Of a stretch of 64,000 nt of DNA, positions 1-9,966 are shown piece by piece. Where the stretch lies: positions 8,555,140 to 8,619,139 of the forward strand of contig NC_058342.1 in the NCBI RefSeq assembly GCF_905475395.1, written 5' to 3'. The notes under the pieces were generated by a model. It made no database searches and was not told the origin of the DNA. It saw only the letters and a program-made list of their open reading frames with translations. This stretch comes from Chrysoperla carnea (Eukaryota > Arthropoda > Insecta > Neuroptera > Chrysopidae). How positions within the stretch are numbered: position 1 is the stretch's first letter; each line of letters begins with the position of its first letter. Made by a program: the position numbers and the translations under genes.

Positions 1-2
1 GT

Positions 3-1268
3 GATAGAGGTGTTCGTCAAGGATGCCAATTATCCGCTCTTCTTTTCATTCTATTTATAAATGATCTGCCCAAGTATTTGAATTCTTTGGACACTGTTGG
101 ACCTTGCTTTGGATCTCATGAGATAAAACTACTGATGTATGCAGATGACGTGGTTCTGCTTTCACAAAGTATAGGAGGAATGAGAAGAGCTTTGGCTAAT
201 GTAAATGAGTATTGCAATCGATGGCATTTAAATTTAAATACAGAAAAAACAAAAATGCTTATAATTAGTAAAGGCTCTAAGCATAGTGTGAAGGAGCAGT
301 GGTCTATTAGTGGAAAAATTATTGAGAATGTGAAAGTATTTAAATATTTGGGAACATACATCAACTATAATGGGCAGTGGAAGACACACCATGAAAATAT
401 GATAGTTAAAGCAAGGAGTGTGTGGATGTCCATTCGTAAACAAATGTATGGATACAATGAATTTCCTTTTAAGGTAATAATCCAAATGGTTAAAGCTTTG
501 ATAATTCCATTACTCACATTTGCTTGCCAAGTATGGGGTTTAGAGCATTCTGTGGAATTAACAAAATTCTTAAACTTAATCTATAAAGAAATTCTGGGCG
601 TAGCTAAGTGTACGCCGAGCGATGCAGTATTGCTAGAAATTGGTGAATTTCCGCTGGAAGCATATTCAACTCTGCAATCTCTCTCTTACATGTTTAGAGT
701 TTTGAACAATGAAGGTAGGCTGATACAAAAAGAAAGCGCTAAAAATTGTATTAATTACATACAAATGAATGACTGTGCTAGAAAGTTAGTGGATGAAGGC
801 ATACTTCACGTTGGGAGCAATGTGGATTATATCCAATGGAAAAAACGCGTAAAAGCTCGTGTGGAAGATTTTTATAGAGATAATATGCTGAAAAGTGTTG
901 CAAGCAAAAGGTCTCTACAAACCTTTAATATAATAGGAAAATTTGATAATGGAGCCCCATATTTAAAAATGTTAGATGATAGGAGTTTGAGAAGAGTATT
1001 AACAAATTTTAGACTCGGAAGATTTGCTTGGGAAAACAAGGCGAAGAGAGATGGAGAACGTGTGTGTGTTTTGTGCAATGGGTGCGAGTCAGGTCATCAT
1101 CTTCTCTTAGACTGTGCGGGAGTTGACTTAGTAATGCGAGACCATATTATACGTGTATTGGGTGATACAGTTGACAATATTTTAAATGTGAGAGATACGT
1201 CTATGTGTGTGAAAGTTTGTAAATTTATAAGTGGGTTTTTGGAAAAAAGAAAAAATTTTCTTGTGTAA
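3..1268 (+). CDS. Non-LTR retrotransposon reverse transcriptase, C-terminal part
   Basis: The reading frame is open from the first bases of the window, so the start lies to the left; the TTG at 78 is not a start. The visible protein begins inside the reverse transcriptase (GVRQG motif, then MYADDVVLL with the catalytic YADD), continues through thumb-like sequence (WHLNLNTEKTK, FKYLGTYI) and ends in a Cys/His zinc-finger-like tail (CVLCNGC...HHLLLDC). This protein copies LINE RNA at a nicked target. No RNase H domain is seen after the RT. The frame is intact over about 420 codons, so the copy may be fairly recent. I do not assign the clade; jockey/I-group or L2/RTE-like are possible. Confidence 0.85.
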   Translation, partial: DRGVRQGCQLSALLFILFINDLPKYLNSLDTVGPCFGSHEIKLLMYADDVVLLSQSIGGMRRALANVNEYCNRWHLNLNTEKTKMLIISKGSKHSVKEQWSISGKIIENVKVFKYLGTYINYNGQWKTHHENMIVKARSVWMSIRKQMYGYNEFPFKVIIQMVKALIIPLLTFACQVWGLEHSVELTKFLNLIYKEILGVAKCTPSDAVLLEIGEFPLEAYSTLQSLSYMFRVLNNEGRLIQKESAKNCINYIQMNDCARKLVDEGILHVGSNVDYIQWKKRVKARVEDFYRDNMLKSVASKRSLQTFNIIGKFDNGAPYLKMLDDRSLRRVLTNFRLGRFAWENKAKRDGERVCVLCNGCESGHHLLLDCAGVDLVMRDHIIRVLGDTVDNILNVRDTSMCVKVCKFISGFLEKRKNFLV

Positions 1269-1365
1269 ACTGTTTACTTTGCATCTTTGTATTTTTTCTA
1301 ACTTTTTAGTTATACGATTATTACATTATTATTTCTGTTATTATTACTAGTATTATTGCTTTCTT

Positions 1366-1399
<34 letters not shown>

Positions 1400-1495
1400 C
1401 TTTAACTTTTTGTCAGGATTTGTTATTTAAGTTTGAACTTTGTTTGATTCAAATTTTATTAATTTATATCAATAAAGCTTATTATTATTATAACG
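1269..1495 (+). other. 3' UTR and tail of the LINE
   Basis: Non-coding AT-rich sequence with a T run of about 28 (about 1371-1399), an AATAAA signal at 1471 and a short TTA-repeat tail (about 1479-1492). Gypsy pol coding sequence begins immediately after, in mid-domain, so the LINE 3' end lies directly against the older gypsy element. The 5' end of the LINE is outside the window, so the target-site duplication cannot be tested. Confidence 0.6.
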
Positions 1496-1676
1496 TTGTT
1501 GTTAAAAAAGGATGTTAATTTTAATTTCAACGAAAAATGCATTGAAGCATTTAATAAATTAAAAACGATACTGACCACAGACCCTTTGCTACAGCATCCT
1601 AACTTCAACGAACCATTTATTCTAGCCACTAATGCGTCAAATGATGCTATACAAAGTATTCTCTCACAAGGACCTA
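1496..1676 (+). pseudogene. gypsy pol fragment, RT connection/RNase H start
   Basis: The frame reads through EAFNKLKTILTTDPLLQHP and FILATNASNDAIQ, the usual end of Ty3/gypsy RT running into RNase H, where the first catalytic Asp normally sits in a TDAS-type motif. Here that Asp is replaced by Asn (ATNAS), a sign of decay. The frame stops at the pogo boundary and resumes in phase at 4342 on the other side. Confidence 0.8.
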
Positions 1677-1699
1677 GAGTAAGTGCGTCAATTATGGAC
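1677..1699 (+). repeat. Left terminal inverted repeat of pogo element
   Basis: Starts GAGTAAGTGCGTC; it is the reverse complement of 4318-4340 with one mismatch. A TA dinucleotide precedes it. Confidence 0.9.
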
Positions 1700-1739
1700 T
1701 GGTCCTGTAATATGGACTACCGGTGTTTCTCAAAGAACA

Positions 1740-1850
1740 TCCTTCGTATCGAGCCGTCGCGCCGGCGCGCACCCTTTACCCTCCCGCGGCCCCCTTGTCA
1801 GTTGCAAGCAAGCCAACAGAGCGCGCGCATGTGTTCACGGGAGCCATTTT
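1740..1850 (+). promoter_or_regulatory. GC-rich patch in the 5' region of the pogo element
   Basis: About 110 bp rich in C, G and CpG (for example CGTCGCGCCGGCGCGC) stand out sharply from the AT-rich surroundings. The patch sits between the left terminus and the transposase start, so it may be the promoter or first untranslated exon. No TATA or initiator element could be assigned. Confidence 0.35.
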
Positions 1851-2117
1851 TCGTTTTTGTCAACGCTCGATATAATTTTTAGTTAACTTCTTAAGACAAT
1901 AATTTCAACAAATAATACTCTTTGTGAAAGTGAGTTAAACCAGGGAAAAGGTGAGTTATTTTACAATTATTCATATTAGGTTACAATAACTAACAGTTTT
2001 TCTGATATTAACCTAGAAATGTATGTGTATTATAATATGGACCACCGGAATGTTTTGAATATGGACTAGTAGTCCATATTACAAACCGTCACTAATATTT
2101 AATTGTATTGTTTTAGG

Positions 2118-4019
2118 ATGGCATCTACAACCAAAGAAAAGACCAGACAAACATGGGATAAAAATGCAATGGCAAATGCAATTAAAGCTATACGAGAAAA
2201 GCAAATGGGATTTTTAAAAGCATCAAAAACATACGGAGTACCCAAAACTACGCTTATACGCTTATCAAAAATAGAAGACAAATCAATTAGTGACATTACG
2301 AACCAAACACTTGGAAGAAAATCTACTTTACCAAGTCAATTGGAAGATGAATTAGCTGATTATATTCTAGAAATGGAAAAATCTGGATTTGGTCTCACAC
2401 GCAGGGCCATCAGATCTTTGGCTTACCAGCTAGCAGAAAAAAATAACATAAAGCACTCATTTTCACAAGATAATGAATCTGCAGGAAGATCATGGTTGAG
2501 ATTATTTCTCAAGCGCCATCCTAATCTATCCTTCCGCCGTCCAACGGGCACATCAATCGCAAGAATGAAAGGCTTTAACAAAGAAAATGTCAACGCTTTT
2601 TTTGATTTGTTGGAGAGCTCTTTGAATGAAATCCAGTATCCTGCGAGCAATGTGTATAACGTAGATGAAACTGGTATTTCAGTTGTGCCATCAAAAATGC
2701 CGGAGATATTGGCACTCAAGGGCAAAAAACAAATAGGAACTGTAACATCAGCAGAACGTGGATCAACGATCACTTGTGTGATATGTATGAGCGCAGGTGG
2801 CACATTTGTGCCACCGATGATGATATTTCCGCGAAAACGGGATAATCCACTACTGATGAAAGGTGCTCCACCTGGTGCCATTCACGCTTGTCATCCCTCA
2901 GGATGGATACAACTTGAACTATTTACTCAATGGTTCGAGCACTTTTTACAGCATGTGAAACCAACTGCTACATCGCCAGTTCTCCTGATTTTAGACGGGC
3001 ATGCCAGTCACACCCGAAATATCAAAGTAGTGGATTTAGCCAGAGAAAACCACGTTCGCTTGCTGAGTCTACCCCCTCACTCAAGTCACAAAATGCAGCC
3101 ACTTGATAAAACATTTATGGGTCCATTAAAAAAGTATTTGACTGAAGAAATTCGTAAAAGACTACGGATGCAAGCTCGAGCAATAACACATTACGACATC
3201 GCAGAATTATTTGGTCAAGCCTACATAAGAGCTCAGCGTGCAGAATTGGCCATTAACGGCTTCCGTGCAACTGGAATATATCCCGTGAACAGGAATGTAT
3301 TCCAAGATCATGACTTCATTGACGAAGACCTTCCAGAGGTAGAAGAAACTTTTGATGATCCAGTGCGCGATTTAATGACACCAGTCAATGATGATTCCGA
3401 TAACTGTTTGCCTGAGCCAAGAACTGTTGTAACTCCGAGTCCTCAATCTGTGAATGTACCGCCATCACCCCAGAGTGTTGATGGACATCACCAAGCTAAC
3501 CCGCAAACCGAAATGCCGACGACGACCATCGATGATGCTATAGCTGGTCCCTCAACATCATCTAGAACATTTTTGTCGCCAAAAGTGTTGCAGCCTATAC
3601 CGCGTTTGAAGAAGACAGTCAGCAATAGAGGAAGAAAAACCACCAGGCCTACGATTTTGACATCTTCACCTTATAAACAAGATTTAGAAACGTCGATACA
3701 AAGGAGCACAAAAAAGAAACAAAAGAAAACGCCAAAGAAAACAGCACAAAAGAAAAGAAAAATCGCAAAAGATAAAAAATCATCGTCTGAAAGTTCTGAT
3801 AAGAGTGATTTTTCAGTCAATGATAGTACCGATGAAAGTCCAGATCGTTCCCAAAATCAAAATGGTAGATGTTTGTATTGTAATGGGCTTTTTTCAGAAG
3901 ATGTTCATGGAGAGAAATGGATCCAATGTGCATCTTGTAGGGAATGGGCTCATGAAGATTGTGCTGGCGTAGAAGATATGGTTGATTTCTTCGTGTGCGA
4001 ATTGTGTACCAATGACTAG
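2118..4019 (+). CDS. pogo-type transposase with C-terminal PHD finger
   Basis: A 633-residue open frame. The ATG at 2118 follows a good 3' splice site (TTGTTTTAG, ending 2116), so a 5' untranslated exon is likely. Residues about 10-60 form a psq-type helix-turn-helix ([24 protein letters not shown]), followed by a CENP-B-like second helical domain to about 140. The DDE catalytic domain has Asp 183 (VDETG), Asp 293 (LDGHASH) and Asp 330 (QPLDKTF). A long Ser/Lys-rich linker leads to a PHD-type zinc finger at about 585-630 (C-x2-C, C-x2-C, HEDC, C-x2-C), which in other proteins binds histone H3 tails. It should catalyse cut-and-paste transposition in the nucleus. There is no frameshift or stop, so it may be functional. 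Confidence 0.93.
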   Translation: MASTTKEKTRQTWDKNAMANAIKAIREKQMGFLKASKTYGVPKTTLIRLSKIEDKSISDITNQTLGRKSTLPSQLEDELADYILEMEKSGFGLTRRAIRSLAYQLAEKNNIKHSFSQDNESAGRSWLRLFLKRHPNLSFRRPTGTSIARMKGFNKENVNAFFDLLESSLNEIQYPASNVYNVDETGISVVPSKMPEILALKGKKQIGTVTSAERGSTITCVICMSAGGTFVPPMMIFPRKRDNPLLMKGAPPGAIHACHPSGWIQLELFTQWFEHFLQHVKPTATSPVLLILDGHASHTRNIKVVDLARENHVRLLSLPPHSSHKMQPLDKTFMGPLKKYLTEEIRKRLRMQARAITHYDIAELFGQAYIRAQRAELAINGFRATGIYPVNRNVFQDHDFIDEDLPEVEETFDDPVRDLMTPVNDDSDNCLPEPRTVVTPSPQSVNVPPSPQSVDGHHQANPQTEMPTTTIDDAIAGPSTSSRTFLSPKVLQPIPRLKKTVSNRGRKTTRPTILTSSPYKQDLETSIQRSTKKKQKKTPKKTAQKKRKIAKDKKSSSESSDKSDFSVNDSTDESPDRSQNQNGRCLYCNGLFSEDVHGEKWIQCASCREWAHEDCAGVEDMVDFFVCELCTND

Positions 4020-4317
4020 TTTAACCCTAATAGTTTACTGATTCAGTTTTAGGTGACAGGGCTAGTTTCTTTGATTAATTTTGAACCCAATTAACTGTGG
4101 TCCATATTTGAAACCATGTGGTCCATATTTTGTACACTATTTGCAAATTTCCATTTATGATAAATTTTAGAAAATGTTGATTATTTCTAAGATGTCAAGG
4201 TTTCTTCAGAATTTTATTAATCGTTTTTGATACCAACTAATTATCGAACTGTTCAAAATATATAAGGCTGATTAAACTTTAAAACACTGAGTTTTATTTG
4301 ACAAAACCCTTATGGTG

Positions 4318-4340
4318 GTCCATAATTGCCGCACTTACTC
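4318..4340 (-). repeat. Right terminal inverted repeat of pogo element
   Basis: Reverse complement of the left repeat apart from one base; followed by TA at 4341-4342. Confidence 0.9.
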
Positions 4341-5883
4341 TACCAATAAAGACAAACAACCTCTAGTATATTATTCGAAAACACTTAACGCAGCAGAAAG
4401 AAACTATAATACCACCGAAAAGGAACTTCTAGCTGTAGTTCAATCGGTTAAAACCTTCAGGATCTTGCTCTATGGGTCCCAGTTTACAATCATCAGCAAC
4501 CATCGCCCCTTGCAAATGAATTGTCATGACCCATCGTCACGCTCGGTTCGATAATGGCTTAAACTCCTGGAATACCAATATAAAATAATATACAAGAAAA
4601 ACATTAACAAATGCAGATGCATTGAGCCGTCCTGTATAGCAAGTACAAACTGTATCAAAGAACTTTTTAAAGATTTATTTAAAGAATTTCATAAAAAAAA
4701 TTTAGAACTAGACATTATGAAAAAATAAATAGGCCATTTGATGTAAAAAACCTTGCGATTGCGTACTTAACAAATATGTCATTGAATAATCCATATTCAA
4801 TGTGCATTACAACATAGTTTAATCTTAAAAACACTAGAGGTGTCAAATTAAATGAAATAATGAAACTTAATACTACTATGTAAGACCAGCATATATATTT
4901 ACTATTTTTAAAACAATCCCCTAATGAAAATATTGAATATGAGAATCTATATAAAACGCTAAACAGCCTAGCGCGTTTATTAAGCTACAATAATCAACCG
5001 GACATTAACATTATTAATATTCCAAGTATATCGCGAAAAATTAAACAGGAAACTTTCGAATCTATGCTAGATTGTATAATGCCTGGCCAAATAAATATCA
5101 AACTTATTACAGTAGATTTGTCACATCCTAGTAGGGATCAAATTCCCACAAATTCTAGACAATTACCAGACGAATATATTATCAGGTCACCCCGATATAT
5201 CGAGAATGCACCAAGAAATAAAAAAGAAACACTTTTGGAAAAAACGCTATACTGACTGACCGAGGAACCGAATTTTTAAATAAACTGTTTAAGGAGTTAA
5301 CTACATTATTGCAGATTAAACGTAAAATTACCACCCCTTATCACCGATGTCCAATGGCTCAATAGAACTGACTACGTTCTCTCCAGCCTCAAAAATTTCT
5401 TACGATCTTACATAGATAATAGTCCAGAAACTTGGGACGAACTACTATACTTGGCAGTTCATAGCCATAACACACATACGAATCGCTCTACCAATAAAAT
5501 ACCCTATACACTCGTTTTTGGTAAAGCTCCTCAAATACCTAGAGCTATCGAAAAGCCAAAGGAAAAATCAACTTATCAGAATCTTACGCAAGAAAAGGGC
5601 AAAGGATATCTGAGATGCCGCAAAAAAGAATTTATTGAAATCAAAACCTCAAAACCAGCAATATTATGATAAAAAGACTAAAATAAAAGTCTTCGAAAAT
5701 AATCAATTAGTGCTATTGCAAAATGCATTTCGAAAATCACGTCACGATAAAAAGCTTGACCCAAGCTTTAGTGGACCGTATAAAATAGTCCAAATTCATA
5801 ATAACAACACGGCCACTTTACGAATAAAAAACAAATTAAAAACTAATCACTATAATCTACTGAAACCATGTTTCAGATGCTGA
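4341..5883 (+). pseudogene. gypsy pol remainder: RNase H and integrase, broken
   Basis: After the pogo element the RNase H domain resumes (YYSKTLNAAERNYNTTEKEL, then ISNHRPLQ, where consensus has TDHKPL). From 4555 frames break often. Integrase remains include a zinc-finger-like start near 5190, then an abrupt jump to TDRGTEFLNKLF (about 5255), so the middle of the integrase with its first catalytic Asp seems deleted. The C-terminal integrase region is clear in 5635-5883 (QQYYDKKTKI, FSGPYKIVQI). At least four frame changes make this a non-functional relic. Confidence 0.75.
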
Positions 5884-6068
5884 CCATACAGATGATAATA
5901 ATTCAAATGACGATGCTGATATCATCAATTCAGATGAAGGAGTTGAATTACAAAATAACTAAAATAAATAAAACATCTGGTCTGTTTTATTTAAATCTTG
6001 CCAATGCAAAAATTGCTAATCAGTACATTTCTCTAATTTATAACTATAATCTCACATCCTGACATAAT

Positions 6069-7742
6069 ATGCTTGATATTTCAACTAAATATTTTTCCGC
6101 ATCTATTTCCTTTTGTAGTTTAGTCACCGAAAATGACGGTAGTACATATAAAATGACGCTAACCATGTTAGAATCACAAATATTAGATCTAAGAAATCAA
6201 TTAGAAGAAATTGATAATCACCATTTTTCATTAAATAATAGAAACAAAAGAGGCTTAGCCAATGTTGTAAACTATCCTGTCAAATGGTTATTTGGGATAC
6301 CAGTTCTGATGCTGAATTTTATCAAAGCTCAATTGAATCATTAATAAACAATCAAAAGCAGACTCAGGTATTGATGCCAAGTCAAATTCGCGTAATATCA
6401 GACACTATTACAAATATAAAGCAAACTATACTTGTTCTCGATACAATCGAAGCAAAATTAAATACTAACATAAAAATTTTTAATTGTCATGTACGAATTG
6501 ACGAGAATTATAAATGGACAATCTATGCAAATAGCTTTAATTGATCATTTATTACTAATCAAAAAAATAAATGATATGGCTCCAAAAGAAATAACAAAAT
6601 ATTCAATGTCTATATCTCTAACACGTCATGGCATAATAGACTACAATATTATCTCACCTAAAACTTAGATGAACTTCAAGCAACCGTTAAGTATAATCTA
6701 GCCTCAGATCTAAGCTGGCAAAAAATAGAATACTATTACAAAATTATTAAGGCCAGAGCATTAATGACTAACGATAAATTAATCGTTGTAATTCAAGTCC
6801 CTGTAACTTCTATAGATAACTTTGATTTTTATAAAATATATCCCTTACCTGCTAAAGAACGATTTCGATTATATGCTAGTTTCTCGCAGTAGAACACAGT
6901 ATGCTTTATCAAAAAATTTAGAAAACTTTCAAGAGTACAAACCAACGGAATTTCTATGCAATCAAATAAGTATATCCCGACAACGAGCAGAAAACATATG
7001 CGAAACAGCCTTATTTGTTATCACCACGAAAGAAATACCACCAACGTGTCAAACAAATACGTTACACGCAACCACCGAAATTTGGCAACCAATTTCAAAC
7101 AATCAATGGTTGCCATTCTAACAAACCCAACACAATGTACCATACTATGCATGAATGACGAAGACGACGATATCATCCTACAAAATACTGGAATTTTAAC
7201 AATAAATGGTATCTGCAAAGCTCATTCGAATTTCTATACAATGGAACCTCAGTTATCATTATTCAATCACACGCTGAAAATGTTCCTACCGAAAATCGAC
7301 ATTACCGAGGACGATGGTTGTGCAAAGAAAAACAATAATAAAACCACACTAAATTCAATAAAATTGGAACCAATCAAAATAACTCATGTGGACCTGTCAG
7401 AATTAAAATATGCGCAGCATAGGCTCAATCAATTCGACGAACAGCTTCAGCAGCAGTTAAATAAGCCGTTCTTTATACAACATGAAGCACTGAATATTAC
7501 ATTATGCAAAAATACTGGTGTCATCAATTATATCACTCATGGGCATGTATTTAATTTACAAATTCAAACTGTTCCAAATTCTATGGTTCTTCTTCGGAAT
7601 ATGTTTTCGATGTTTTAAAAGAAAACGTCCAAATAACGACAATGGTAATGGTACTAAATTAAAATTCATCAACTGTTGTTTTGGAGATGGTAATGCTGAA
7701 AAAAAAATCAAATTCATTCCTCAGCAAGCATTGACGATGTAA
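6069..7742 (+). pseudogene. env-like gene of the gypsy element, broken
   Basis: Downstream of pol, a series of frames resembles the insect errantivirus Env (baculovirus F-like fusion protein). A coiled stretch rich in Leu/Glu is followed by a basic cleavage motif RNKRG and a hydrophobic start (LANVVNYPVKWLFG), typical of a proteolytically primed fusion protein. Near the end a hydrophobic, probably membrane-spanning stretch (about 7540-7610) is followed by a short basic tail. At least three frame changes (near 6300, 6545 and 6900) and several stops break it. In intact relatives Env is a virion surface glycoprotein; this copy cannot make one. Confidence 0.65.
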
Positions 7743-8538
7743 AGTATCTAAACGAATCCACGTCTGAAGAAGAAGGAAGAATAATTATTGCAAATACAAC
7801 GCCATCATCATCATACAGTTCCGATTACACACTATCCAGACGAATCACCCGTAGCATCACTAGCAGCGAAGCCGGACAAAAACAAACATCGATTTCATTC
7901 AACAAAACCTAATCAATCTTTATTACCCAAATTATTTCTTACAGAGCGTGATCAATAGATCATAGAGGCATATTGTTGAATAAGCAATAATAATTAATTA
8001 AATTCTGAATCAAAATCAAATGATATTCAGATTAGTATTTTTATTCGAATTGTAATATTATTTAATAAATAAATAATTAATTAAATACAGTCATTTTAAT
8101 TACAATACAAAAAGTCAATAAGTATTAAATTGCAAAAAGGAACGAAGTTTCATATAACATTAAAATCAATGTTAAATTGATTTAGGTTAATGAAATGAAT
8201 TGAATCGATCATTTCAAAAACCTCTTAGGTCACATTTTTTCCAACATGCTTGTTTTTGCTGAAAATGGTTCCTTAAAGGGAGATGCGTATTCTGGGTAAA
8301 AACCACTTAAGTCGATACATTCCTTCCTCTTTTAATAATACCGAGTGAAAGACGTTCATTGCATAAACAACACTAGTCAGTGACTTAAAAAGTTTTTGCA
8401 TGCACTACTAGATGGCAGGAATAGTTTGTGACTGAGTTGGACCTTTTAAATTTGCTTTGTTTTTTATTGGTAATGCCATTTGAACTTCACTTGTCTTTTA
8501 CACAACTATTTGTACGAAAAGTAATTTTAGCTTGAAAA
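7743..8538. other. Non-coding AT-rich stretch, possible LTR debris
   Basis: No convincing reading frame. A purine run (about 8272-8282) could be a polypurine tract of the preceding gypsy element, but no second copy of the following sequence exists in the window, so a 3' LTR cannot be shown. Confidence 0.4.
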
Positions 8539-9286
8539 ATGTCTTCAAGGGAAACCGAGAGTGACGGTGAGTCAAAAAATAGGAACGAGTAATCCCGAAA
8601 AGTATAAAAGGAATGTTATAAAAAATTATAAAATAAAAGGACAGGCATATATTAATTATCGAGGAAAACAAATAGCTCCGAGATCTACCGGTGAAAATTG
8701 CAGGCAAGTTTACCATAAACCTTTTTCTAGCTTACGTTTTTTATCGGAGCCTATATATAAACCAAATATATCGCTTATTTATTGCAGATGTAAGAAAAAA
8801 TGTTTTGCGCATTTTAACCAAGATGACATGGATTTTTGCATTTCAAAAATTAACTTTTTTTCAACAAAAAATGAACAGGATATATTTCTTCAAGCACTTA
8901 TTGATAAGTTATCTATAAAACAGAGGCATCCTCGAAAAGAAAATGCTACAAAGAGGCAAAATGCTTTTAAATTCTATGTTTTAAAACAAACGGATGAAGT
9001 TAAAGTCTGCAAGGGAGCATTTATCAGCCTATATGGAATTACTGAAGCCAGAGTTCGCAGACTTTGTGATTTGCTTAATGAAGGGAAGAGTCCTACAGAT
9101 AAGAGAGGATGTCACCCGAAAGCAAATACAGTGCCTCCTGAAATATGCCATAAAATACACGAGCACATCCTTTGCTTTCCTAGGAAAAAGACACATTATG
9201 CACGAAAATACATTGAATATTTTGATGCACGATTGGAAATTACGGTAACCGAATGCATACCGAAGATCGAGGCTGGGTCTATTTAG
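8539..9286 (+). pseudogene. Unknown transposase-like gene, N-terminal fragment
   Basis: The main frame (8561-9286) reads as a basic protein with a CRCKKKC cluster near residue 75, a motif NAFKFYVLKQ...VCKGAFISLYGI, and SPTDKRGCHPKANTVP...HEHILCFPRKKTHYARK. From memory this order occurs in the N-terminal half of a large, poorly characterised family of insect and cnidarian repeat proteins thought to be transposase-derived. The natural ATG is probably 8539, whose frame reaches a stop at about 8590 after a shift; the GTG at 8561 is not a start. The catalytic half is missing. The family name is not known to me. Confidence 0.5.
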
Positions 9287-9460
9287 GCAAATCTGTGGCG
9301 ATGCCTATGTTCAACATATTATGGAATGCGAAGCTAGTGTAAAACTTGGGTAAGCGAAGATTCACCGAAGTTTGAATTTCCAAGGTCGGACATGCATAGG
9401 CAAACCTGTGGTATTGCCTATGTTAGGCATACTATAAAATGCCAAGCCTAAAAGGATTTA
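9285..9460. repeat. Imperfect tandem duplication, period about 113 bp
   Basis: AGGCAAATCTGTGGCGATGC (from 9285) returns as AGGCAAACCTGTGGTATTGC (from 9398), and similarity continues for about 55 bases. Each copy contains a small hairpin (AGGCAA...TTGCCT in the second). The function is unknown. Confidence 0.55.
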
Positions 9461-9714
9461 TCACGATGAAACTTACGATGAATTGAGATGTAGATTTATA
9501 ATGGGAAAAACTTGAAAATTTTGATGGAAATGGTGAAGAGCTGTGCTGAACCGTGTGAAGATTGGCCGTCTTATCTTGTGGAGATTCGTGGGTGAGCACG
9601 TAAGTTTAATAATTTAATTTATATACGAATTAACACTAACACGATAATTTTACTCAATCAGTTATATTTTTTTTTTATGAATTATGGACAAGTTATATCA
9701 TTTTACTCAGATAG

Positions 9715-9935
9715 AAAAATTAGCCTGATTTGAGAGAAAAAATCTCGACTCAAGAAAATAATTTTCAAGAAACTGATTATCTTTGGTTAAAAAAAATCTT
9801 GAAAGAAGCAAAATTAACTCAAGTCAACAAAAATTTTTTAGCTTACGAATTTTTTTTAAGGTAGTTAATTTCTTCAAAAATTTTTTCTTGAGTCAAGTTA
9901 ATTTCTTTTTTCAGTGAAAAAGTTTTTTTTTCAAT
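9715..9935. repeat. Imperfect inverted repeat, MITE-like
   Basis: GACTCAAGAAAATAATTTTC (about 9747) is mirrored by a stretch containing AAAAATTTTTTCTTGAGTC (about 9875-9893), and the similarity extends outward over about 40-60 bases. It lies upstream of the DUF4806 gene. No target duplication was found. Confidence 0.4.
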
Positions 9936-9966
9936 TTGTTCTATAAAGCACTGAAAAATCGATATA

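Larger units (their letters stand above)
1677..4340 (+). mobile_element. pogo/Tigger-type DNA transposon, apparently full length
   Basis: The element has 23-bp terminal inverted repeats (1677-1699 and 4318-4340, one mismatch, starting GAGTAAGTGCG), flanked on both sides by TA (1675-1676 and 4341-4342), the target duplication of Tc1/mariner/pogo elements. Removing the element and one TA leaves the surrounding gypsy pol frame in phase, so both ends are exact. It carries one intact transposase gene. Copies of a GGTCCATATT-like motif lie near both ends (about 1696-1722, 2036-2077 and 4096-4130) and are candidate transposase binding sites. Intact termini and an open frame suggest a recent insertion. 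Confidence 0.92.
1496..7930 (+). mobile_element. Errantivirus-like Ty3/gypsy retroelement, decayed
   Basis: Pieces of one retroelement run in the right order on the plus strand: RT/RNase H (1496-1676 and 4341-4640), integrase (about 5160-5880) and an env-like reading frame with a basic cleavage motif and a C-terminal membrane segment (about 6069-7742). It lacks gag, protease and the front of RT, cut off by the LINE on the left. It is split by a pogo transposon. Many stops and frameshifts show it is an old, inactive copy. I could not define LTRs; the right limit is approximate. Errantiviruses are insect endogenous retroviruses of the gypsy/17.6/297 group; this assignment rests on the pol-env order and the env motif. 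Confidence 0.75.

Noticed and set aside
2423-2881. Minus-strand 152-codon frame
   Set aside because: Antisense shadow of the intact pogo transposase with no recognisable motif.
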